From: Pyrenopolyporus hunteri
Taxonomy: Eukaryota > Ascomycota > Sordariomycetes > Xylariales > Hypoxylaceae
Direction of reading: 5' to 3'
Assembly: GCA_902806595.1 (NCBI GenBank)
Contig: CADCXC010000001.1
Span: 62,001 to 126,000 of the forward strand
Length of the DNA stretch: 64,000 nt
In this document: in pieces, positions 10,633 through 22,433 of the stretch
How positions within the stretch are numbered: position 1 is the first letter of the stretch
How the letters are laid out: each line of letters begins with the position of its first letter
Notes under the pieces: generated by a model
What the model saw: only the letters and a program-made list of their open reading frames with translations
The model's database searches: none
What the model was told of the DNA's origin: nothing
Program-made: the position numbers and the translations under genes

Positions 10633-12133
10633 ATGCTTCTACAATCCGCGCTCGTCGCTATTGGCGGCGCGACCCTTGCGGCCGCTGTCACGCCTCTCGA
10701 GGTTAAAGGTCAGCAATTCGTCAACCCCAAGACCGGCAACGCCTTCCAGATCGTGGGAATGGCTTATCAGATCGGTGGAAGTGCCGGCTACGACCCTGCG
10801 CATGGAAAGGATCCCCTCTCAAACGGCGACATCTGCAAGCGAGACGCTGCGCTCATGCAGAGCTTGGGAGTCAACACGATCCGTGTCTACAACCTGGACC
10901 CCAACTTGAACCACGACGATTGCGCCAGCATTTTCAATGCGGTAAGTTGTCTTATTTGCTGGTACGGAAGTCCAGACTGACATTTTGCGACAGGCGGGTA
11001 TGTACATGATCATCGACGTCAACTCGCCCCTGGCAGGCGAGTCCATCAACAGCGGAGCCCCCTGGGAGTCCTACTACGCCGCGTATCTCAACCGGACTTT
11101 TGCCATAGTCGAGGCCTTCAAGTCTTACCCCAACACGCTTGGTTTCTTCTCTGGCAACGAAGTCATTAACGATGTTAAGACCGGTGCGACCGTGCCTCCT
11201 TATGTTCGTGCCGTCACTCGTGACCTGAAGAACTACGTGAAGAACCACGCCGACCGTCCCATTCCCGTTGGCTACTCGGCTGCTGATGTCCGCGACATCC
11301 TTGAGGACACCTGGAACTACTTCCAGTGCTCTATTGACGGCGAGGAGAATGACATGTCCAGGGCTGATATGTTCGCCTTGAACAGCTACTCGTGGTGTGG
11401 CGAGAGCTCCTTCCAGACCTCTGGCTACGACAAGCTCGTTTCTCTGTTCAAGGACACCTCCGTCCCCGTTTTCTACTCTGAGTTCGGCTGCAACACCCCC
11501 TCCCCTCGTGTTTTCACCGAGATCGGTACCATCTACGGCCCGCAAATGACGGGTGTTTTCGCCGGTGGCGTTGTCTACGAGTGGGCCCAGGAAGACAACA
11601 ACTACGGTTTGGCTGAATGCAACAAGGACGGTACCGTCAAGCTTCTAGCCGACTACCACACTCTTCACGACCAGTACGTCAAGGTGGACTTCAAGAAGGT
11701 TCAGAACGTAAAGGCAAGCAACAAGCAGGTGAACCCTCCTAAGTGCAAGTCCGGCTTGATCAAGGAGAAGGGTTTCAACAACAACTTCACGCTCCCCGCT
11801 GTTCCCCCTGGAGCTCAGAAGATCATCGACAACGGTGTCTCTCCTAAGCCCTCAGGCAAGATCGTCGATATCAGCGACTACAAGGTTACCCACGTGGTCA
11901 CGGACGTCAACGGCAAGACCCTCAGCGGCCTTGCTGTCAAGCCTCTTTCTGGTGACGAAATCAACACCCCGGATAGCTCCGGCACCGGTTCCGGTACCGG
12001 CTCCAGCTCCGACCCTGACTCGACCGAGAACGCCGCACCCACCTTAGCCCCTCACGGTGCCCTCTCTGCTGCTTCCATGGTCATCCCGGCGGTGGTCGCC
12101 TTGTGCTTCACCGCTGGATTCAGCCTGGTCTAG
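10633..12133 (+). CDS. 1,3-beta-glucanosyltransferase, GH72 (GEL/Gas family), GPI-anchored
   Basis: Two exons, 10633-10941 and 10994-12133 (52-bp intron), giving 482 aa. A signal peptide (about residues 1-18, LLQSALVAIGGATLAAAV) precedes the GH72 barrel. The two catalytic glutamates are visible: the acid/base in GNEV (Glu159) and the nucleophile in SEFGC (Glu266). After the barrel there is no cysteine-rich CBM43 module, so this is the GH72-minus subtype. A Ser/Thr/Gly-rich stretch and a hydrophobic C-terminus (AASMVIPAVVALCFTAGFSLV) form a GPI-attachment signal. The enzyme cuts and re-ligates beta-1,3-glucan chains at the outer plasma membrane and wall. Which GEL paralogue it matches cannot be decided by eye. 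Confidence 0.95.
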
Positions 12134-13912
12134 GCAATCAGTTGAATAGTCACTGAATAATGAATATTTGGCGTTCCACGACCCAGAGTGGCTATGGGTA
12201 TGGCCCGGTGTTTCTCTTTTGATGCGTGTGCTTGATTCCCCCTCTTGTAATGTTTTCGGCCGCAGGGCATCAGGCGCGCAAGGGCTCTCCTGTATCTTAG
12301 GTTGCATGCGCACTTTGTGCAGTACATAGAACTCAAACCTTGTCATCGTTTTCTAACGATATTGCGGTGTCTTTTTCTAATCTGTGTATATTTGAGTGAT
12401 GGGAGGCCAGAGAAGTCTGCCCAGTGATGAAAGGCAGTAAAGGGGTACATGATAATATGACTTGAGCTTTTGCCCAGAATAACGAGACAAGGCGCACAAG
12501 ATATTGTCTAAAGGTGATGCTTTATGTGGCTCAGTTACAACCCCTTAGCAAGGACAAACAACTCGATCAATTTTGGAGCATCTGCCCCCTCGCCGCCTTT
12601 TCGAAAGTCTCAAAGTTCATCTTCGATTTTAAGCTTCGGCCCTAGAATTAAATTAGTAGTTAAGACTAGCGTCAAGGTGAAATAACGACTTCGACCACAA
12701 CGTCCATCACCGGTCCAGATAATTCTATCCGACAAGAATGACTTCCATGATCATCACCCTACGTAGCCACTCCAAGAAAGGGTATATGGATGTAATACTC
12801 AGTACATCGTATCCTAAAGATGGTATGATCCCAAATCAGCACTCAGAACCAGAAATGTATATCAACAATCTTGTACTTTACTCAAACTGCCAAGATTGGC
12901 TGTCCCGCCAGTGTTGAATAGTGTCACTCGCCCCTGATTTGCCAGAACCGGGCCTAAAATAGGGGATCAGGCTACCTTCACACCCACGATCGTTAAACTT
13001 ACTAACCCAGAGCCTCTTCTCTTGGGTGCACGAAATATGAGTAAGAGCTAGCAAACGTGGCAGCAGTCCAGCTGATATATATGTTGGTAGAGCTAGGTGG
13101 AACAAGAAAGAACACTCCGTCGGGTGCTCTAAGGCCTTTTAGAACTAGCTATTGAATCTTATTGGCCCAGCCTGTCCACGGCGTTCCACAAGAAGCAAGT
13201 AATGAGATCTTATTTAGTTTTGATTGGTTATATTTTTTGTACATTTCATTGGAGGACTATATGAGGCTTTATGATACTTAGTGTAATGATAAGCGCCCAA
13301 GTACGCGATATATTAGGCGAATTATTCTTCCTTTTTCACCTTGAGGTATCTGAATATCACAAAGCTGGTTAACCCTGTGTCCAGGTGAAAAGCTATGGCA
13401 AGAATAACGTATACGGTGTACTCTTGGTACTTCTCGGATCCCTATTCCCGACGTTGAAACTACTGGGCTTGCTTCAAGGTACTATATTTCACATCAATCG
13501 CAACCTCGTATGGCTTCTTACAAGTGGGTCACCAGTGATTTTAAACCGTTATCATGGCGTTATTATCCATCTCGAAATTTGAGTGTTGGTGGAATGTGAG
13601 TTGTGAAATTTCTGGTGGAAGTAGGCCTAATGTGTCCATTTGCTAAACGAACGCCATCTAGTCACCATCCTCCGCATGGTGGTCAACTAGGCAAGGCAAC
13701 GTCGAGCAACTAGAATTCCCGGGATTGTCAAACGTTGTTCGGAAAATGACCAAGGTCCATGGAATGGAGACCACAAAAATGAATCAAGTTGGGACACAGA
13801 TTATGTATGAATTCACTGTGCTACCAGAACTTCCACCTTGCATGGGAGTGAAAAAATTATTCACTGTTTGATAACGATTAGGTTTTTATATTCAAGCCGC
13901 GCTCCCACCACC
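12134..13912. other. Intergenic after GEL
   Basis: About 1.8 kb. The first 250 bases are probably the GEL 3' UTR. The remainder is AT-rich with scattered short ORFs. A short inverted repeat (CTAGTCACCAT...ATGGTGGTCAACTAG) lies near 13660-13690. No gene is supported. Confidence 0.4.
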
Positions 13913-14384
13913 ATGACAACTAGACGCCGAATTCGAGACATGATAGATGCAACCAGGGATCACCTCTCAACCATGTCAGGTAGATACCGTATCTCGCCCG
14001 TCGATTTCGACCAGCTCTACCAGCTCTATCAAGGAGACACTTCAGCCAAGGGACTTTACGAGTTCATCATAGACCGTACGAATTATCACACACAAGATAT
14101 CCTTGAACCTATGAGTTTCTAACCCAGCTACCTAGATCCCATCACGCACAGCATAGCGGCAAGACTCAATATCCGACCTATCGACGTGCTCGCGGCCATG
14201 GTGGGCAAAACAGCAGATGCTTGCCAGCAAGAACTCAAAAACGGTATGCTAAGAGAAGCCCCTATAGAATAATTTGGAGCAGGTGAAGAACGGATGCTGA
14301 CTGGGCCCTGCAGAGATAGAGGCATACGAAGCTGCAGAGAAGAAGGCTGCAGGAGCCCGAGAAAAGACAAAAGGCAGAGGATAG
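13913..14384 (+). CDS. Small protein of unknown function (113 aa)
   Basis: A model I built from splice signals: exons 13913-14075, 14136-14243 and 14314-14384 (introns 60 and 70 bp), summing exactly to 114 codons. The first intron ends CTAAC...CTACCTAG and removes an in-frame TAA; the second has donor GTATGC and acceptor CCCTGCAG. The product is helical and charged (MTTRRRIRDMIDATRDHLS at the start, a middle SIAARLNIRPIDVLAAMVGK and a tail AYEAAEKKAAGAREKTKGRG). The basic end could contact nucleic acid, but I do not recognise the family. An ATG 25 codons upstream is in the same frame and gives an unlikely extension. The alternative is a decayed gene fragment. Confidence 0.5.
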
Positions 14385-15053
14385 GATTGATGAAGGGACA
14401 CATCGTGTACGTTAAGGCATTAGAGAGATGGACTCCCATCTTGAAGTTCACTGATGAGGTCGTAGATTATTAGTAAAAAAAGGGGGGGATGATAACAGAG
14501 AGGAACAGACCGTCATTGCTTGAGAGCTATATATATGCCTAGATAAGCACAATATCCTTTCTTTATCAAACTCAAGACAGTGGTAGCAATGGATACTGTG
14601 GTATCAGGGCCAACGATATCGAGAGTATCGGAATGAGGTACCTAACTGGGCTTAGATAATACGGAGTAGGGCATAGTTGGAAAGCTGCCCCCCTTTAAAT
14701 TCCTTAATGACCTAACTCACTAGAAACCGTGCGGAACCACTCAACTACCTTGGGTCTTTACAGCTATAATAACGTCCACTGTCAAAAAATTAGCACGCAT
14801 CTGACCGCTAGGGGGCAACAAGGGACTTAAATAGGTACATACCTGAAGGTGCGTCCTTGAAGTTACGACCAGAAAAGTACATAGAAGCAACGAGAATTCA
14901 CCCCGCACACCTCGACAACGATAAAAATATCAACGGAAATGCAAACCGACGAATGTACATAAACCAACCGCGACTCAACTTTGCCCCTCCACGAACGACG
15001 TACTACAGACCCTCCCCCGCGAAAGAAAAGAGAAGCAGCAGCCCACCGAAAAG
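14385..15053. other. Intergenic, 669 bp
   Basis: Lies between two small plus-strand genes. I see nothing beyond ordinary leader and terminator-like sequence. Confidence 0.4.
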
Positions 15054-15437
15054 ATGCCCGACTTCGAATTTACTCCTCGTGAGCTGGAGCTCGCCAGCCG
15101 TATCCTGAGCTTCATGGAGCGACCAAGGTTCCGCGGCTTCTATGGCCTTCACAACCGCGGTAAGTGTGATCCTTATCCCCGAGACTTACAGGCGCGGGTA
15201 TTAATAACAGCATTTCGCAGACCCTTTCCTGCAGGAAACCGCGGAAATCTTCGGCGTGAATTCTAGGAACCTCCGTATCGCCTTGTTCAGCTTGGCCCTC
15301 GTGAGCGAGGCTCGTGTCTACTATGAATTCCGCAACTGGGCCTTGGATGGTGAGTCCCGTTACACGCTTCATTAGAAATATAACTCGTCGACTGGCTAAC
15401 AGCGGATGTTTCAGGCCGCGGTATCGATGGATCGTAG
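15054..15437 (+). CDS. Small conserved-looking protein of unknown function (85 aa)
   Basis: Three exons, 15054-15159, 15221-15349 and 15415-15437 (introns 61 and 65 bp), summing to 86 codons. All splice sites are strong (GTAAGT...TCGCAG and GTGAGT...TTTCAG with a GCTAAC branch). The product begins MPDFEFTPRELELASRILSF, has a long helix-rich middle (RNLRIALFSLALVSEARVYY) and ends FRNWALDGRGIDGS. The good splice signals and compact frame argue for a real gene. The length and single hydrophobic helix could fit a small mitochondrial or organelle subunit, but I do not recognise it and assign no function. Confidence 0.6.
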
Positions 15438-16212
15438 ATAAACACAACTACGAGCTAAAGACGGAGAGGAGGAGGGAGGGAGGGAGGGTAGGAATGGAAC
15501 GATGGAAGTTTTGAAGATGGATATACCATTCGATTGCTCCTAGGAAGTCTGGAAATTTGAGCCTGGTCCTTCTTGATTCGACTCCATCGTATCATGCCGC
15601 AACTACACATTTACCATACCTGGGTGGCGTGCTGCCGCTAGGTAACTGCCCTACGAATCCAGCCATTTTAGGGCGTAGTCATCCGCAATACTGCGGTATC
15701 TCTAGCAGTAGATGCCACCCCCCATAGCATCTGGGTACTAGGACGTAAAAATCCCGCCGAATAGAATTGGGTAGCCTACGCAATGCTAGACCTGTAAATA
15801 AGATTTATTTCTATAATTTTTATTTCTTTATTTTTATTTCAAGTGTTTGGGCGGCTGCGGTGCATGTTCTGGGGTGAATTAGGATAAAAAGGGGGCTGGA
15901 TCGCCATGTACCTCAGTACCGCACCTAATTGAAGTAGAGGTGGGTCATTTGTATCACGTGATGTCGCTCAGGTTTCGTGTTGCCCCGCCAATGAATCTGA
16001 GGAAGTCACTGCCTGAGAATCCCCCACGTCATTCCACAATTTCTCGATCCAGCCATCTTCGATCCATCAATTGACATCTCACATCACATTACATCACTTA
16101 CGTATTTCAACAATATCCGTTCCGCATTGCGCCAGTAATCCGAAATATCGTTATCCGAAGCGGTGATTTGTATCATTTACCGGAATTGGAATCGAATTAC
16201 CCCGTCGCAACA
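15438..16212. other. Intergenic, promoter of the Pol delta subunit 4 gene
   Basis: 775 bp. It contains a perfect ATCACGTGAT palindrome (15953-15962) and a CACGTCA sequence near 16026. No gene. Confidence 0.45.
15953..15962. promoter_or_regulatory. CACGTG palindrome (E-box type)
   Basis: A 10-base perfect palindrome ATCACGTGAT about 250 bases upstream of the Pol delta subunit 4 start. CACGTG is the core recognised by bHLH factors such as Cbf1. Its use here is inference. Confidence 0.3.
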
Positions 16213-16956
16213 ATGCCCACCACCAGACGCTCCAGCGCCCGCGGCGGCGGTCGGCAATCGACTCTATCCTTCAACCACCGGGTGACCAAGTCCGTGCCCA
16301 AGGGGGCCAAGAGCCTGGACTCGAAGCCCGCGAAGCAGAGCCCGCTGTCCAAGCACGTCTCCTCCGAGCAGCTAGAGCCGGAGCCGGAGCTAGACCCCGC
16401 CAAGCAAGAAGAGGAAGAAGAAGAAGATGATGAAGCTGCCAAGGTCGAGCAACACGAGGAGGAGGAAGAACCCGAAGCCGAAGTCGAGCAACCCCCGCCG
16501 GAGCCCAAGGAGTCGGAGGCGGAGCTGCGCGCGGCGAAGATCACGGACCGCCAGATCGCCCAGTATTGGCGGGCGCTGGAGCGCGAGCGCATCGCCGAGA
16601 GGGTCCACCAGGAGGGCCTGACGCTGGCGGAGAAGGTGCTGCGGTACTGGGACGTGAGCTCGCAGTACGGGGTAAGCGGTCCTCTCTATATCCCCCCTTC
16701 TAATTCTAATCACCTATTGTTACAAACTTACGGCTTCGGAAGTAATGATATGGCTAACGGTGGTAACTACAAACAGCCTTGCGTCGGAATCAGCCGCACG
16801 AAGCGCTGGAAGCGTGCCGACAAGCTGGGCCTCAATCCGCCGCTTGAAGTTCTCGCGGTGCTGCAAAAGGAGGAGGCTAAGGGTGCCAAGGGCCTCGAGA
16901 AGGCGCATATGGACGGGATCCTCAATTCGACTGCCATCGGTTCTGTTGAGCCGTGA
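16213..16956 (+). CDS. DNA polymerase delta subunit 4 (Cdm1/POLD4)
   Basis: Two exons, 16213-16671 and 16777-16956 (105-bp intron), giving 212 aa. The N-terminus MPTTRRSSARGGGRQSTLSF carries a PCNA-binding-like motif (QSTLSF), one residue shorter than the classic PIP consensus. An acidic low-complexity linker (about residues 55-105) follows. The conserved C-terminal part reads ITDRQIAQYWRALE, KVLRYWDVSSQYG|PCVGISRTKRWKRAD and NPPLEVLAVL..E...AHMDGILNS, the hallmark region of POLD4. This small subunit stabilises Pol delta and helps it hold PCNA. The start is the second in-frame ATG: the first, 15 codons upstream, adds an unrelated peptide. The intron length is a multiple of three and contains no in-frame stop. 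Confidence 0.92.
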   Translation: MPTTRRSSARGGGRQSTLSFNHRVTKSVPKGAKSLDSKPAKQSPLSKHVSSEQLEPEPELDPAKQEEEEEEDDEAAKVEQHEEEEEPEAEVEQPPPEPKESEAELRAAKITDRQIAQYWRALERERIAERVHQEGLTLAEKVLRYWDVSSQYGVSGPLYIPPSNSNHLLLQTYGFGSNDMANGGNYKQPCVGISRTKRWKRADKLGLNPPLEVLAVLQKEEAKGAKGLEKAHMDGILNSTAIGSVEP

Positions 16957-17255
16957 GCGTGATGGGGTATGAAACTCTACGTTTAGTAGATACGTGTACG
17001 ATGGCCGAGGGATGGGGTGATTTTGGCCCCTCGTAGTACTTGTGACGTTTTTGCGGCGGCGTTGGGGGTTCCTTGATATTTCCTTGACAAATTTTCGCTG
17101 GGAATCGCCAGCAACTGGGCCTTGTACATTGTGCGATACATATCAATTGTCTAGGTACACATTCCACTGGCAGCCAACAAAGGCTACCTTGGTATCCACT
17201 GCTAATTATGTACTTTAGGTACGGATTACTATTACAATCCGTTTATCCAAACTGC

Positions 17256-18616
17256 TTAGTACCAAATACTCCTCGTCCGATGATGTGGTATGGTCTCTTT
17301 CCCCTGGGCCTCCAGTTGCTTCATGGTATCGTATAGGAAAAAGTCTATCAAGACCGCATTGATCTTCGCGTCCGGGTGTTGCCGTTTGATCTCGCGTCTG
17401 ATAAGCTCCACACACCAAATGCTGCAAGCTGCGTTTTCCTTTCAGTCATGTCCAAAAATAGGGGCTGGATTAGATAAGATTGGAAATGTCAACGCTTACC
17501 CCTAAGTTGCAATTCGTAGTTGCTCCCGCTCTCTATAATTTCTCCCCTGGCTATTAGCGACTGGAGAGGGGGACTGTATCCTATACAGCCCAACGTAGCC
17601 AGTATTTGCGGGACTCGGTAGTCGGCAAACATGGTGATCTTGTCGATGTCTCGGAACTCGCCGTAGCCCTCGCCGTTGAAGCAGGCCCAGATGTCGGCCA
17701 CTAGAATCTGAGCGCGCTTGAGGAAGCGTACGGGTTTACGTCGGCCTGCAAATCGGAACTCGTCGTTGAAGCAGTCGAAGTCTCGGGCGAGCAAGTTGAC
17801 TAGGCCCGCCGCCGACTTGTTGGCAGCTTCTATGCACTTCGTGAAGCTGCAGCTGTATTTCTGCAAGGAGCCGGAGGGCGTTGGCGATGCGTTATCCCCG
17901 TGTTGCGGTGTTGTTTGGGCTCACCTACTTCGTATAGAACTTGTCCCGCCTCCCTCAGGCAGGCAAGCCGCGCCTCCAGCAGGGGTATCTCCTCGTCGGT
18001 GCACGACCTGAAAACGTACCTGAGGGAATCGAGGTTGCATTCCTCCTCGTTTTGCCAGTAGTGCGGGTCGGTTATGGGGATATCTTTATATGGATTAACT
18101 ATGCTCATCTTGGAGGAAGCGGGATGTCGAGACCAAGGATAATTCCGGGTAGCAAGTCGATTGAGTGATTGACAGCACTCGGCGGTTGGAAATTGCGAAC
18201 CCACCTTCGTCTAAGGCTCTTTGTAAAGAGGCTACCAGACTCCAATATCCAGTCCAGGTTTTGTCTCGATATGAGATGGCGAACCGCTCATCTTCAGGAC
18301 GCAGGGACCAGAATGAGAAGTTGAGGAGGTCCATGGTGAATATGAAGGCGATAGTTGATTCGTCCTTGGTTTTGGGGTGTAACTCATGTTCAGACCAGCT
18401 CGCCGTTGAGAATTCTTTCTGCTGCATCTGCTCGTAGATTAAGGCCGCCGCATTTTTGGTTGCTCTCATGTTTAAGGCTACGTCGATCGAGTCGTCGCAA
18501 ACGTACTCGGCGCCCTCTAACACACCCATTTCTGGCTCTTCGTCGAGTTTTAGCTTGCCTTGGAAATGCTGCCTTAGGAGCGCTAGGAGTTCGGGATCTG
18601 CCTCGTCGTCCGACAT
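17256..18616 (-). CDS. Queuosine salvage 5'-phosphate N-glycosylase/hydrolase (QNG1, DUF2419)
   Basis: Four exons, 18616-18205, 18083-17929, 17860-17500 and 17428-17256 (introns 121, 68 and 71 bp), giving 366 aa. Family hallmarks include NFSFWSLRPEDERFAISYRD, TGYWSLVASLQRALDE, PITDPHYW, SAAGLVNLLARDFDCFNDE, AQILVADIWACFNG, ITMFADYRVPQILATLGCI, INAVLIDFFLYD and the terminal IPHHRTRSIWY. Members release queuine from queuosine 5'-monophosphate so that eukaryotes can reuse the base for the tRNA wobble position. The third junction uses donor GTAGGT to keep frame. The first intron has two in-frame acceptors (18084 or 18099) that differ by five residues; I chose the shorter product because it keeps the family spacing. 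Confidence 0.9.
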
Positions 18617-19500
18617 GATAATGGACTTTGAAGAACACGGACTTGAATAAAAATAGGCTGAGTATGAAGGAGAATCCGATTGGATGGTTCTCAAGCCAAA
18701 GTCTTATATACTATGTGAATTTATAGATTTGTAGACTATTATGGTATGTGGATTGATTTTGTGTAAGTGGGATGTGTAAGTGGGATGGTAAAATAAACGG
18801 TGAAATCTGGAGACGGACTAGAAAAAATGTTAGAAGTTGGAGACGGAAATGCGATGCGGAGGAAGAGGAATCCTTATTTAGTACCTAAGTATCTACGCAA
18901 GGGCACGTCTAGGCAAAACTTTAATTAACAGGAGATAGTTGAAATGAAATCATGGGTAACATGGTAAACATAAGGGCCTCTCTCCTCTTAGAAGGCCTAT
19001 CACACTCTTGTTGCCGCTTATAAGATTATTATCAAGGTGTTCAGTCTTAACGCTGTGTATCACATCTCAATAGTACGTATGTTGATTATCACAGTAATAA
19101 ATCTTAACCCAGGTAACACACCATTAGCAAGGTTGTATTCAGGTACCCCGTGTTAAGCATGGAAAGCTCTTGGCAGGCTTAGGAGGGTATTCCGCGTGAA
19201 AAGCGCAGGCCATCGCTCGATGATGCGCAACCTGCATCTCATCCTAGGCGATTAGTGGATGCATGGGCCGCCTGGGCCAATAGCGTGAGATACCGTCGGG
19301 CCCACGTCTTATCGGTAGCACCGATGCTACGGATAAGAGGTAGGTATATAGTACATAAATCTCTATACAGGCCCTTATCCGCCTGGTAGGTTAGTACGTA
19401 CATGTACCTGCGCAGGTGGGATCGATGTAAGATACATCCGTAACGTACCAGGTACTATACTAAAAAGCAACCTGCGCGCAACCTGCCTGCCTAGCGCTGT

Positions 19501-19531
<31 letters not shown>

Positions 19532-20027
19532 TCCCACTATAACGCATACCTGCTTACGCCTTGCCTGCATTCCGCCTGGGGTTGCTAACCTTAAAAGTCA
19601 TGGTTGAGACATTCTACTTGTTCCCCGATTGCCCCGAGGTGCGAGGTCATACTAGCTAGGAGTAAGGAGCGTCACACTTCCAAGGTTCTTTCCTGGCTAC
19701 TAATTGAGCCACTACGGATCGAGCATTCCCCAAGGCTGGCGGCGCCTTCTTGAAATTGCTGTCGCTATCCATCATCCATCTTCTACTTTTTCTCGATAGT
19801 CCGCACTTCTTCTCTTCCTCCTCTCTTCTCTCGCTCTCTCGCTCTTCCTCCCTCCCTCTCTCTTCGGCTCTATTTCTTACTCTTTTCTCCGTCTCCCGTC
19901 TCCGGCCTGGATAACAACCGCTATATCTCTTACCCTTCATTTCGTACCCTTATTCTACGCGACACATTACATCATCATATGCATCAACCACAACTACTCG
20001 AAAGTGACTTGGGTAGCTAAGTTGTTC
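18617..20027. other. Divergent intergenic region QNG1 / UBA2
   Basis: 1.4 kb. It contains a (TGC)n run at 19498-19531 and a CT-rich leader (19780-19880) before UBA2. No supported gene. Confidence 0.45.
19498..19531. repeat. (TGC)n trinucleotide repeat, interrupted once
   Basis: About ten TGC units with one TAC interruption, in non-coding DNA upstream of UBA2. Confidence 0.7.
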
Positions 20028-22394
20028 ATGATGGCCGTGTCCCGAGATACGTTCAACCACCGATCTCTTGGCCCGACGCTGAATGCGAACGTCAAAAAGG
20101 TAAGTCGCTAAGCTGCATTGCTCTTATGCACATTAGCATCATTCCCTCTGCGCCCTGCACCTCCCAACGGCTGCGCGCATCATGAAAAGCCCGTCTTACG
20201 CTGAAAGGTCTGTTTGCAACATATCGCCGCAGCCTAAGCAGTCCTGCGCGACAACACCTCGCCCACGTTTCTGCGCTACATCCTACACTCAGCTCCCGAC
20301 TTATTCTGTATCAAAATCTACCATACTGCAAGATGGACCTGTATCTGGCTCTTCAGTCTACGCTCGTACTAACACGGGTTTCGCAGGCTCAGGTTCTTAT
20401 GGTTGGTGCGGGTGGCATCGGTTGCGAACTTCTAAAAAACCTCGCCCTGACCGGCTTCGGCGAAATCCACATCGTCGACCTCGACACGATCGACCTGAGT
20501 AATCTGAACCGCCAGTTCCTCTTCCGGCACGAGCATATCGGGAAATCGAAAGCCTTGGTACGAAAAAATATCGAGGGTCGGACGGTCCTCTATGTGAGAT
20601 AATATACTAACTGTGGGAATAGGTGGCTAAGGAGGCGGCTGCAGTATTCAACCCCAACGTCAAGATCATCGCGCATCATGCCAACATTAAAGATGCCCAA
20701 TTTCACGTCGAGTGGTTCAAAGGCTTCTCGCTAGTATTTAACGCGTTGGATAACCTCGAGGCGCGACGCCACGTAAACCGAATGTGCCTAGCAGCCGACG
20801 TCCCTTTGGTTGAGAGTGGAACGACGGGTTTCAATGGACAGGTCCAAGTCATCAAGAAGGGTGTTACAGCGTGTTATGATTGTACCACCAAGGAAGCGCC
20901 CAAGACGTTCCCTGTCTGTACGATCCGAAGCACACCAAGCCAACCTATCCATTGCATAGTCTGGGCCAAGAGCTACCTCCTCAGCGAAATCTTCGGCACG
21001 AGCGAAGACCAGGCTTCTCTCGACTTGACGGAGAATGATGAAAATGCGTCGGAGGTTGCCGAGCTGAAGAAGGAGGCGGAGGCGTTGAGGAAGATTAGAG
21101 AATCCGTTGGCACGGAGAAATTTCCGCAGATGTTGTTCAATAAGGTCTTTAATGCAGATATCGCCCGCCTGCTCTCTATGAAGGATATGTGGAAGTCTAG
21201 AGAACCCCCCAAGCCACTCGATTACGAGACATTAATGAGCCAGGCGGCCGAGGCTCTCGCGTCCAAGGATCAGGTGCTTAAGGATGGGCAGCGTATATGG
21301 ACCTTGGAAGAGAACCTAGTCGTCTTCAACGATAGTCTCGACCGCCTCAGTAAGCGAATGCTGAAGCTAATAGCGACACGCAGCGAGGATTCGCCAAAAC
21401 CTACCATTAATTTTGATAAGGACGACGAGGACACGCTCGACTTCGTCGCCGCAAGCGCTAACATTCGATCACATATCTTCGGAATCGAAGCCAAGTCGCG
21501 CTTCGATATCAAACAAATGGCTGGCAACATCATCCCTGCTATTGCCACTACCAACGCGATTGTTGCTGGTCTTTCCGTTCTCGAGTCCTTCAAAATCCTC
21601 CGGGGGGAGTACGACAAAGCGCGAGAGGTGAGCTACGTAGAATTTTGGTGTCCCGAATGTTGCTAACGTCTCAGGTATTCCTGACACCGTTCGCGCCCCA
21701 AAGATTACTAGGGACGGACCGCCCTCGGCTGCCGAACCCGGAATGCCCCATTTGCAGCGCCTATAACACCAGTATTAACGTTGATCCGTCAAAAGCAACG
21801 CTTAATGACTTGGTGGAGTTCGTCAAAAACCAGCTAGGTTACGGCGAGAAGGAGTTCGCGGTCAATAGCCAAGCTGGCCTGCTTTACGACCCCGACGAGA
21901 CGGATAATCTTGATAAAAATCTCCACGAACTTGGTCCGTTCTCTTGACCAGTAGCTTTCTTGATATTTCTCTAACAACTCATAGGCATTACGCACAATGG
22001 TTTTGTTACTATCGTTGATGACGACGACGAAGACCCCTTCATTAACGTCGTCATCAACATTCAAGAAGCGTACGTCCCTGCACAATTTTCTCTATGCTAG
22101 TCGCTAACGCTTATTCCCAGAAAACTTGTCGATAAGCCCATCGAGAGCCTTGAAATCGGCCAGATACCAGCCATCCCTCGCAGGCCGATGACGAGGCTTC
22201 CTATCCAGACCAATGGCGCCACTCAAAGCAATGGCAAACGTTTGGCGGACGAGGAGACTCCCGGCAAGGATGCCAAGAAGCGACCGAGAACCGAAGACGA
22301 GGTATCTCCGGCAGCTAAGAAAGCAAAAGGCGACGATGATGTCGTGGTCATCGACGATGACGTTGGTACCGGCGCCATAGAGATCCTCGACTAA
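20028..22394 (+). CDS. UBA2: SUMO-activating enzyme E1 catalytic subunit
   Basis: Six exons: 20028-20099, 20387-20557, 20623-21627, 21675-21933, 21985-22069 and 22121-22394 (introns 287, 65, 47, 51 and 51 bp), giving 621 aa. The adenylation domain has the nucleotide-binding [16 protein letters not shown] and [17 protein letters not shown]. The catalytic cysteine lies in [19 protein letters not shown] (about Cys180). Zinc-binding cysteines appear as CYDC and CPIC. A ubiquitin-fold region follows ([18 protein letters not shown]), then a basic tail ([12 protein letters not shown]...AAKKAKG) that should be nuclear-targeting and an acidic end. With Aos1 it charges SUMO and passes it to Ubc9. The first two codons are both ATG, so the start may be 20028 or 20031. 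It is tail-to-tail with the SDR gene, with 39 bases between stop codons. Confidence 0.95.
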
Positions 22395-22433
22395 ATGATC
22401 TTTTACGTTGGGGTAACCTATTCTCCGAGGCAT

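Noticed and set aside
13655..13695. Short inverted repeat as an insertion remnant
   Set aside because: The arms are short and imperfect, with no target duplication visible.
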